From: an uncultured Desulfobulbaceae bacterium
GTDB lineage: Bacteria > Desulfobacterota > Desulfobulbia > Desulfobulbales > Desulfobulbaceae
Assembly (NCBI GenBank): GCA_945787305.1
Contig: CALZIH010000170.1
Coordinates: 1 to 6,470, forward strand
Direction: 5' to 3'
Length of the DNA stretch: 6,470 nucleotides
Shown here: piece after piece, positions 1-5,288 of the stretch
Numbering within the stretch: the stretch's first letter is position 1
Layout of the letters: every line of letters starts with the position of its first letter
The notes under the pieces: model-generated
Seen by the model: only the letters and a program-made list of their open reading frames with translations
Databases searched by the model: none
Told to the model about the DNA's origin: nothing
Position numbers and translations under genes: made by a program

Positions 1-101
1 TGACAAGTCAATTCAGAATGATAACAATAAAATTGCATTAGACTTGGCAATTGAGGGGGATTACCCTGCAACCACTGAATTTCCCGGCAGCACACCCGAA
101 C

Positions 102-137
102 AAAAAAAGGGTTACAGGAAAGATCCTGCAACCCTTT
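102..137 (-). terminator. Rho-independent terminator of the tRNA-Ala gene
   Basis: Read on the minus strand, a 14-bp stem (arms 124-137 and 106-119) closes a 4-nt loop at 120-123 and runs straight into a tract of seven T residues (102-108, three of them within the stem). The single non-Watson-Crick position, 114/129, is a G-U wobble on the minus-strand RNA but an A-C mismatch on the plus strand. Structure and T-tract therefore both point to minus-strand use. It begins 9 nt past the CCA end of the tRNA. Confidence 0.88.
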
Positions 138-146
138 GAAATGTCG

Positions 147-222
147 TGGTGGAGGTAAGCGGGATCGAACCGCTGACCTCATGAATGCCATTCAAGCGCT
201 CTCCCAGCTGAGCTATACCCCC
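147..222 (-). tRNA. tRNA-Ala, anticodon GGC
   Basis: On the minus strand the 76-nt sequence folds as a standard cloverleaf. The acceptor stem pairs GGGGGTA with TACCTCC (one G-U pair), the D stem is GCTC/GAGC, and the T arm is AGCGG-TTCGATC-CCGCT. The discriminator is A and the CCA end is encoded in the DNA. Loop bases ATGGCAT place the anticodon GGC at 187-189, which reads GCC and GCU alanine codons. The anticodon stem has C27-G43, U29-A41, G30-C40 and A31-U39, but position 28 opposite 42 is U-U, where U-A would be expected (E. coli tRNA-Ala GGC has AAG at 41-43). Everything else matches a functional alanine tRNA, and it has its own promoter and terminator. Confidence 0.95.
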
Positions 223-237
223 ACGCAAAATTTTACT

Positions 238-274
238 TCGGGCTCTGATACCATGCTTTGACTTCTCTTGTCAA
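238..274 (-). promoter_or_regulatory. Probable promoter of the tRNA-Ala gene
   Basis: On the minus strand a perfect -35 box TTGACA (269-274) is separated by 18 nt from a -10-like TATCAG (245-250). The bases after the -10 read AGCCCG, a GC-rich discriminator of the kind found at stringently controlled stable-RNA promoters. Initiation would fall near 238, about 15 nt upstream of the mature tRNA 5' end. Assignment is by inspection of the motif only. Confidence 0.62.
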
Positions 275-406
275 GCAGTAATCGTTTATTGAGGTGTTCT
301 CTCTCTTCCCCCTGTTTTCTTATCTCCACAGGACTCTTCTGAGGGAAAACGGCTGGAATTAATGCTTCTCTTTTGCTGCTTTTTCTTCCGGGTCGACCTA
401 TATCGG

Positions 407-435
407 TTGCTAATATGCTGTTGTCTTGATACAAT
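407..435 (+). promoter_or_regulatory. Probable sigma-70 promoter of the mreB operon
   Basis: A -35-like TTGCTA (407-412) lies 17 nt upstream of TACAAT (430-435), which matches the -10 consensus at five of six positions. It is the best-scoring plus-strand pair I could find by eye between the tRNA and mreB. Transcription would begin near 442. A second TACAAT at 601-606 lacks a matching -35 box at the correct distance. Confidence 0.55.
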
Positions 436-622
436 ACCAGTTTTGTTTGAAATCTATCGGCAGCAAAGTGCAGGTGTAAACGTTCCTCTTGCTGTGCTTT
501 TGCAACAGTTGAGGGCTGCAGATTGGTCCGATGGAAAAAAACGTGGTATTGGCTTCCCGCCGTCAACCTTTTATTCAGGATAGGTGGGGCAGATCCACTG
601 TACAATATAAGCTTACAACCAT

Positions 623-629
623 AGGTGAT
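623..629 (+). promoter_or_regulatory. Ribosome binding site of mreB
   Basis: AGGTGAT matches the 3' end of 16S rRNA (the GGUGAU part of the extended Shine-Dalgarno) and lies 5 nt before the ATG at 635. It supports this start over the internal ATG at 668, which would remove the hydrophobic N-terminal helix. Confidence 0.75.
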
Positions 630-634
630 ATCGG

Positions 635-1672
635 ATGTTTTCTCCGTTTAATTTTCTTTTTGGCTGGATGTCGAACGATCTTGCCATAGATCTTGGCACC
701 GCAAATACCGTGCTCTATGTCAAGGGTAAAGGTATTGTTTTGCGGGAGCCGTCAGTTGTTGCCGTTCGACAGGACATGCGAGGCAGCAAGGTACTGGCCG
801 TTGGCAGAGAGGCCAAGGAAATGTTGGGAAAGACACCGGGAAATATCGTTGCCATTCGGCCAATGAAGGATGGCGTGATTGCTGACTTTGAAGTTACCGA
901 GGCCATGCTCCGTTACTTCATTAACAAGGTGCATAATCGTCGAACCCTGGTCCATCCCCGGATCATTGTTTCCGTACCCTCCGGTATTACTCAGGTGGAA
1001 AAAAGGGCTGTACGCGAGTCTGCGGAATCAGCCGGTGCCCGTGAAGTCTATCTGATCGAAGAGCCCATGGCTGCAGCAATTGGAGCGGATCTCCCAATTA
1101 CCGAGCCCACCGCAAATATGATTATTGATATCGGTGGCGGCACCACTGAAGTGGCGGTCATTTCCCTGGCCGGCATTGTCTATGCCAAATCCGTCCGGGT
1201 TGCCGGTGACAAGATGGATGAATCCATCTTGCAGTATATTAAACGAAAACACAATCTGGCCATTGGTGAACGAACAGCGGAGCTGATCAAAACCACTGTT
1301 GGTAACGTGAAGCCGGAAGAGCCGTACGAGACCATGGAGATCAAGGGAAGGGATCTCGTTTCCGGAGTACCGAAAACCATGACGGTTACCTCAAAGGAGA
1401 TTCAATCTGCAATTTCCGAACAGGTCGATGTTATTGTTGATGCTGTCCGTGTGGCCCTGGAGGTTACCCCGCCGGAACTTTCCGCCGACATTGTTGACCA
1501 GGGTATTGTTCTGACAGGGGGGGGCGCCCTGCTGAAAAATCTCGACGTCTTGCTCAAGGATGAAACCGGCATGCCGATCATTGTTGCTGAAGATCCACTC
1601 TCTTCGGTAGTGCTCGGTTCCGGGCAGGCCTTGGATAACCTGGAAATTCTTCGGGAAATTGCCATTGACTGA
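635..1672 (+). CDS. mreB: Rod shape-determining protein MreB (bacterial actin)
   Basis: This 345-residue protein has the normal length for MreB, an actin-fold ATPase that polymerises into membrane-bound antiparallel filaments and steers the Rod complex around the cell. Visible motifs, in order: an N-terminal hydrophobic/amphipathic segment (residues 2-12, FSPFNFLFGWM) likely to bind the inner membrane; phosphate-1 loop DLGTANT (19-25); the IEEP segment (141-144), which holds the water-activating glutamate of the family; phosphate-2 loop DIGGGTTE (165-172); and adenosine motif LTGGGALL (293-300). All nucleotide-binding motifs are intact, so the protein should be active. It is the first gene of the cluster and has its own promoter and a good Shine-Dalgarno. 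The codons for GGG at 295-297 contain an uninterrupted run of eight G. Identity is certain from the motifs and from the mreC and mreD genes that follow. Confidence 0.98.
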   Translation: MFSPFNFLFGWMSNDLAIDLGTANTVLYVKGKGIVLREPSVVAVRQDMRGSKVLAVGREAKEMLGKTPGNIVAIRPMKDGVIADFEVTEAMLRYFINKVHNRRTLVHPRIIVSVPSGITQVEKRAVRESAESAGAREVYLIEEPMAAAIGADLPITEPTANMIIDIGGGTTEVAVISLAGIVYAKSVRVAGDKMDESILQYIKRKHNLAIGERTAELIKTTVGNVKPEEPYETMEIKGRDLVSGVPKTMTVTSKEIQSAISEQVDVIVDAVRVALEVTPPELSADIVDQGIVLTGGGALLKNLDVLLKDETGMPIIVAEDPLSSVVLGSGQALDNLEILREIAID

Positions 1673-1704
1673 CAGGCTGCTCCGCAAAAGTCGAGCAAGC
1701 CCTG
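1673..1704 (+). repeat. Imperfect hairpin in the mreB-mreC spacer
   Basis: Arms CAGGCTGCTC (1673-1682) and GAGCAAGCCCTG (1693-1704) pair over 10 bp with two single-base bulges around a 10-nt loop. The hairpin starts immediately after the mreB stop codon. The downstream sequence is T-rich but lacks a clean T-tract, so it is at best a weak terminator. It could be a site of transcript processing or partial attenuation that sets MreB above MreC and MreD. Function is inference only. Confidence 0.4.
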
Positions 1705-1732
1705 TCGTTACTTTTAAATATTTTCCAGCCTT

Positions 1733-2614
1733 ATGAGGAAAAAGGGCAGTAGAAAACCAAGGAGCCGGTTTCGAACTTTTCGGCTCATTCTCCTCATCGG
1801 CTTTTTGCTGACCATGGCGGCCATATTCTTGGTGTCTACCCTGGGAAGCCAGAAGTTCGGGCCCTTGCATGAGTTGCTGTTTGAAGCAGCAGGGCCGGTG
1901 CAGAAGATTCTCTCCCGTGCCTCGGAATCGCTAACCTCTCTAAAACAGGATTATGTCGGTTTGTTGTCCATTCGTCGTGAAAACGAACGGTTGCGGGGTG
2001 AGCTTCAAGAGTGCCGATCATTGAGTTACAGGAATCGGGAAGCCCTTGCCACTAACACCCGTCTGCGTAAGTTGCTTGATTTCAAGGAAACAACCGGGTT
2101 GCCTATGGTTGCTGCGCGGATTATAGGAAAGGACCCATCGGTTTGGTTTAGAAGTGTCGTTATTGACCGTGGGGCCAGTGACGGCGTTTCCAAGGGGATG
2201 GCGATTGTCAACGGTGATGGCGTCGTTGGCCAGGTTTTCTCTGTCTCGCCTAATTATTCCAAAGTGTTACTTGCAGTAGCCCCATCCAGCGCCATGGATG
2301 TCGTGCTGCAGAAATCGCGGGTCCGAGGCATTCTCAAGGGAACCGGTTCCTTGACCTATCAGCTGGACTATATCTTGAAAACTATTGAGGTGGAAGAGGG
2401 CGATCATGTTGTCACCGCCGGCTATGGCGGTATTTTCCCGACAGGGTTGCCGATAGGTGTCGTCTCGAAGGTAATCAGGAAACGCAGGGGCATGTTCTTG
2501 GAGATCGAGGTTGAGCCGGCAGTTGATTTTCTCACCCTTGAAGACCTGCTGGTTGTTGAACAGGAGCTGATTATTTCCGAAGAAGAGGGGGGCGTTCTTC
2601 CTGTTGAACAATAA
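1733..2614 (+). CDS. mreC: Rod shape-determining protein MreC
   Basis: This 293-residue bitopic protein fits the MreC family. Residues 1-16 are a strongly basic cytoplasmic tail (KK, RKPRSR). Residues 17-38 form one transmembrane helix. Residues about 64-116 are a periplasmic coiled coil rich in Leu, Glu and Arg. Two beta-barrel domains follow, with the family signatures IDRGASDGV (145-152 region) and TAGYGGIFPTGLPIG (228-242). An acidic tail ends the protein. MreC scaffolds the Rod complex in the periplasm and is known to activate PBP2. The ATG at 1733 is the only usable start: an in-frame stop lies 18 nt upstream and later starts would damage the membrane helix. No Shine-Dalgarno is visible before it, and the sequence there is AT-rich. 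It lies 60 nt after mreB, with a hairpin in between. Confidence 0.95.
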   Translation: MRKKGSRKPRSRFRTFRLILLIGFLLTMAAIFLVSTLGSQKFGPLHELLFEAAGPVQKILSRASESLTSLKQDYVGLLSIRRENERLRGELQECRSLSYRNREALATNTRLRKLLDFKETTGLPMVAARIIGKDPSVWFRSVVIDRGASDGVSKGMAIVNGDGVVGQVFSVSPNYSKVLLAVAPSSAMDVVLQKSRVRGILKGTGSLTYQLDYILKTIEVEEGDHVVTAGYGGIFPTGLPIGVVSKVIRKRRGMFLEIEVEPAVDFLTLEDLLVVEQELIISEEEGGVLPVEQ

Positions 2615-2718
2615 ATGAGGTGCGACTTGTTCGGGCACCCTGCTGACGCCATGTTGCAATCCTTTGAACCGTAGTCTCTTGTTCCCTTCTTGCGGGATGT
2701 TGCCTGCTGAGTGTAAAT

Positions 2719-3255
2719 ATGTTTGTTATCGGTTTCTTTTTTCTGGGGCTACTGCTCATCGGTCTGCAGACAACCCTGTTTATGGTACACCCTTTCTGGA
2801 CAGCCGCGCCTGATTTCTACTTTGTTCTGGTGGCATATCTTGCCTACCGTCATGATGTTCTTCGTAGCTTGATTATCCTGTTTCCTCTCAGTCTGATTTT
2901 TGATGTCTTGTCCGGCGTGCTGCTCGGGATGTATCCGGCACTCTTTATCCTTGGCTTCCTGCTCCTGAAGTTTATGGCCTCCCGCTTACCTGTCCGTGAG
3001 TCTCTGTATCAGGTTCCGATGATTGGTGTAAGCTATCTGCTTGTCAGCTGGTTGGTTTATGTGTTTATGAGCTTTGCCGCCCCATCCTCCCTCGTTGCCT
3101 GGTCCTGGCCGGTGATGCTGTTGCGAGCAGGATTTGTCATACTTTGCGCCTTCCCTTTATTCCGTTTCTTTGAATTTTTCAGCAGGCGAATCCAAGGTAA
3201 ATTTTCAACTTTGAGAAAAATGCGGATTAGATCCGGTAATAGGTACAGGGAGTAA
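2719..3255 (+). CDS. mreD: Rod shape-determining protein MreD
   Basis: This 178-residue, very hydrophobic protein has about five or six membrane segments (approximately residues 2-22, 32-43, 49-63, 69-87, 101-120 and 131-151) and a basic cytoplasmic C-terminal tail (155-178, rich in Arg and Lys). PDFYFVLVAYLAYR (31-44) and FDVLSGVLLGMY (61-72) resemble the conserved stretches of the MreD family. MreD is the poorly conserved inner-membrane partner of MreC. Its position between mreC and mrdA supports the call as much as its sequence does. The ATG at 2719 has only a weak GAG upstream and no real Shine-Dalgarno. No ATG, GTG or TTG lies between it and the in-frame stop at 2665-2667. The last codons of mreD contain the ribosome binding site of mrdA. 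Confidence 0.9.
   Translation: MFVIGFFFLGLLLIGLQTTLFMVHPFWTAAPDFYFVLVAYLAYRHDVLRSLIILFPLSLIFDVLSGVLLGMYPALFILGFLLLKFMASRLPVRESLYQVPMIGVSYLLVSWLVYVFMSFAAPSSLVAWSWPVMLLRAGFVILCAFPLFRFFEFFSRRIQGKFSTLRKMRIRSGNRYRE
3247..3252 (+). promoter_or_regulatory. Ribosome binding site of mrdA, decides a GTG start
   Basis: AGGGAG sits inside the last two sense codons of mreD, 6 nt before the GTG at 3259. The nearby ATG at 3271 has no such site, so GTG is the more likely start. The placement suggests that translation of mreD and mrdA is coupled. Confidence 0.7.
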
Positions 3256-3258
3256 TTC

Positions 3259-5277
3259 GTGATCCGCTTGATGAGAAAAAAACGGGTCAACAAGAGACGG
3301 CCCGAGCCGATGCTCGATGCGGAGCGGAAAAAGGACACCGGTGTGACCAAGTTGATCCACCGTGATGAAGGCGAGCTTGATTTCTATCGTAAACGGGCAT
3401 TGTATGCGGCTTTTGTTATACTCTTTTTTTTCGCTGTGCTTATTAGTCGACTATGGTTTTTACAGATACAGCAGGGTAACAAATACAGTCGATTGGCTGA
3501 TAACAACCGCGTTCGTTATCTTGAGATTGCCGCACCGCGTGGTAATATTCTCGACAGCAAAGGTCGGGAGATTGTCACCAATCGGCCATCTTTTAATGTT
3601 GTCTGGGTACGGGAAGATAATCGTCTTGATGATGCCTTGCTCAAAAAGATGGCCCCGATTCTCGAAACCGATGTGTCGGAGTTGTTGGACAGGATTCGAA
3701 AAATGGCAGGTAATCCCGGTCATATCCCGGTTCGGCTGGCAGAAGATATCGACTGGGAAAAGGTTGCCTACATTGAAAACAACCGGATGGATCTTCCCGG
3801 GATCAAAATTGAGGTCGTGCCGCTGCGCGTGTACCATTATGGAAATCTTGCTTCGCATTTGATTGGGTATCTTGGTGAAATTAATGAAAAAGAACTAGAG
3901 TCCGCCGAGAAAGGAGTTTACAGGGGCGGGGATCTCGTCGGCAAAATGGGCCTGGAGCGATTGCGGGAAAAAGATCTACGGGGAGAAAAGGGGCGTCACT
4001 ACATGGAAGTGAATGCCCTGGGCTTTGAACAGCGTAACCTGAAAGGCTTGGATCCCCTGCCGGGTAATGACCTGCAGCTTACCATTGATATGGATTTGCA
4101 GCGAGCGGCCGAGGACATTATGGCGACCGAAGAGCGGGCCGGCGCCGTGGTTGCTGTTGAGGTCAACAGTGGCCGTCTGCTGGCTTTGGCCAGTGCGCCG
4201 GTGTTGGAGCTTGATAAATTCATAGGCGGTATCTCCCATAAGGACTGGCAGGGGATGCTCGACAATCCGTTTCATCCGCTCATCAATAAACTTGTCCAGG
4301 GGCAGTATCCGCCGGGATCAACATACAAACTGGTGACAGCTGTTGCTGCACTTGCCGAAGGCGTGGTGTCTCAGGAAACGGTTATATACTGCCCGGGCTT
4401 TTATCGGTTCGGCAACCGAACCTACCGATGCTGGAAGCGGAGTGGCCATGGTGCTGTTGATCTGCATCGGGCTTTGGCTGAATCTTGTGATGTGTATTTT
4501 TATCAGGCCGGCCAGCGATTGGGAGTGGATCGATTGGCGAAGTATGGCCGACTATTTGGCTTGGGGAAGAAAACCGGAATTGAGATGGAGCATGAGAAGG
4601 CCGGACTTATTCCGACAGCCGACTGGAAAAAACAACGATATGGCAAAGTCTGGCAGGAGGGCGAGACCCTGTCTGTGGCCATCGGCCAGGGGTTTGATCT
4701 GGTGACGCCCGTGCAGTTGGCGTTTATGACCGCGACTGTCGCCAATGGCGGCACGTTGTACAAGCCGGGCCTGGTAGAGAGTGTGCGCGACCCGGACGGG
4801 CATATTGTCGAACAGTTTGAACCGGTTGTTGTCGACAGGATAGAGGGGCAGGGGCGTAACCTGCAGTTGGTTCGCAAGGGATTGATTGAAGCGGTTAACG
4901 GCCGTCGCGGTACCGGCAGGAGAGCACGCCTACAAGATCTCGATGTTACCGTTGCCGGGAAAACGGGAACGGCCCAGGTCGTCCGCCTTAAGGTGTACAA
5001 GCACCTTAAGGAAGAGGACATCCCGTATAAATACCGTGATCATGCCTGGTTTACCTGTTTTGCTCCAGCCGAAAACCCGCAAATTGCCGTTTCCGTATTG
5101 GTTGAGCATGGCTTGCATGGAGGGTCCGGTGCCGCTCCTGTGGCGCAATTGGTTTTAGAGGCGTATTTTAAGAAACGGTTGACTGGTGGTGAAGATATTT
5201 CCGTACAGGTAATGGAAGGGGGCATTCCGTCTGTGGCTGCACAAGTGGAAGACCGGAACCCCACCGTAAGGCATTGA
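3259..5277 (+). CDS. mrdA: Penicillin-binding protein 2 (peptidoglycan DD-transpeptidase)
   Basis: This is the class B PBP of the elongation machinery, which crosslinks peptidoglycan strands made by RodA. At 672 residues it is slightly longer than E. coli PBP2 (633). Layout: a basic cytoplasmic tail (1-45), one membrane anchor (46-67), the pedestal domain starting with APRGNILD (92-99) and including GKMGLERLREKDLRGEKG (228-245), then the transpeptidase domain (about 295-640). Active-site motifs are intact: STYK with nucleophile S354 and K357, SCD at 409-411 (the PBP2 form of SxN), and KTGTAQ at 568-573. Four residues around the active site, C378, C391, H397 and C410, fall where a metal site is known in some PBP2 proteins. 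Start is GTG, chosen for its Shine-Dalgarno. rodA follows after 11 nt. The gene also contains two perfect inverted repeats and an 8-T run in the membrane-anchor codons. Confidence 0.97.
   Translation: MIRLMRKKRVNKRRPEPMLDAERKKDTGVTKLIHRDEGELDFYRKRALYAAFVILFFFAVLISRLWFLQIQQGNKYSRLADNNRVRYLEIAAPRGNILDSKGREIVTNRPSFNVVWVREDNRLDDALLKKMAPILETDVSELLDRIRKMAGNPGHIPVRLAEDIDWEKVAYIENNRMDLPGIKIEVVPLRVYHYGNLASHLIGYLGEINEKELESAEKGVYRGGDLVGKMGLERLREKDLRGEKGRHYMEVNALGFEQRNLKGLDPLPGNDLQLTIDMDLQRAAEDIMATEERAGAVVAVEVNSGRLLALASAPVLELDKFIGGISHKDWQGMLDNPFHPLINKLVQGQYPPGSTYKLVTAVAALAEGVVSQETVIYCPGFYRFGNRTYRCWKRSGHGAVDLHRALAESCDVYFYQAGQRLGVDRLAKYGRLFGLGKKTGIEMEHEKAGLIPTADWKKQRYGKVWQEGETLSVAIGQGFDLVTPVQLAFMTATVANGGTLYKPGLVESVRDPDGHIVEQFEPVVVDRIEGQGRNLQLVRKGLIEAVNGRRGTGRRARLQDLDVTVAGKTGTAQVVRLKVYKHLKEEDIPYKYRDHAWFTCFAPAENPQIAVSVLVEHGLHGGSGAAPVAQLVLEAYFKKRLTGGEDISVQVMEGGIPSVAAQVEDRNPTVRH
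4406..4422. repeat. Perfect 7-bp inverted repeat inside mrdA
   Basis: GGTTCGG (4406-4412) and CCGAACC (4416-4422) flank a 3-nt loop, encoding the RFGNRT part of the loop between C378 and C391 of PBP2. Short, GC-rich hairpins arise by chance in coding sequence, so a function is not implied. Confidence 0.5.
4986..5011. repeat. Perfect 10-bp inverted repeat inside mrdA
   Basis: CCTTAAGGTG (4986-4995) and CACCTTAAGG (5002-5011) are exact reverse complements around the 6-nt spacer TACAAG. Each arm also contains the 8-bp palindrome CCTTAAGG. The repeat encodes LKVYKHLK (residues 577-584), a few residues after the KTGTAQ motif. As RNA it would form a strong stem-loop inside the mrdA message. No T-tract follows, so it is not a terminator. 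Confidence 0.7.
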
Positions 5278-5282
5278 GGTGA
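5276..5282 (+). promoter_or_regulatory. Ribosome binding site of rodA
   Basis: GAGGTGA is a near-complete match to the 16S rRNA 3' end. It overlaps the last two bases of the mrdA stop codon and lies 6 nt before the rodA ATG, so PBP2 and RodA are probably translated in a coupled manner. Confidence 0.8.
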
Positions 5283-5288
5283 AGTGAA

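Larger units (their letters stand above)
275..634 (+). other. Intergenic region and mreB leader, no supportable gene
   Basis: This 360-bp stretch separates the divergent tRNA-Ala and mreB transcription units. It contains the mreB promoter at 407-435 and, from about 442, a leader of some 190 nt ending in the mreB ribosome binding site. The leader has modest self-complementarity (CAGCAA at 461-466 with TTGCTG at 489-494), but no riboswitch, T-box or attenuator I recognise. Open frames here (362-583 on the plus strand, 213-605 on the minus strand) look fortuitous: neither has a good start context, and the minus one overlaps the tRNA 5' end and its promoter. Confidence 0.6.

Noticed and set aside
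31..52. Inverted repeat AATTGC/GCAATT near the left edge
   Set aside because: Six-base AT-rich arms with a 10-nt loop are expected by chance, and no T-tract or gene context gives them a role.
2..139. Open frame of 45 codons on the plus strand running from the window edge to TGA, possible end of a gene
   Set aside because: A 45-codon open stretch is expected about one time in nine per frame in random sequence. It ends inside the tRNA terminator stem and its translation matches no family I know.
324..334. Sequence resembling a DnaA box (TTATCTCCACA)
   Set aside because: It contains two extra bases compared with TTATCCACA, and no other boxes, AT-rich unwinding element or origin genes are nearby.
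362..583. 73-codon plus-strand frame in the mreB leader region
   Set aside because: It starts upstream of the likely mreB promoter, has a poor start context, and the Cys/Phe/Leu-rich translation looks fortuitous.
213..605. 130-codon minus-strand frame upstream of mreB
   Set aside because: It starts with TTG without a Shine-Dalgarno, overlaps the tRNA 5' end and its promoter, and its low-complexity translation resembles no protein family.
1391..1870. 159-codon minus-strand frame across the mreB-mreC junction
   Set aside because: It is antisense to two well-supported genes and shows no recognisable domain or ribosome binding site.
3362..3862. 166-codon plus-strand frame inside mrdA
   Set aside because: It is an out-of-frame shadow of the conserved PBP2 coding sequence.
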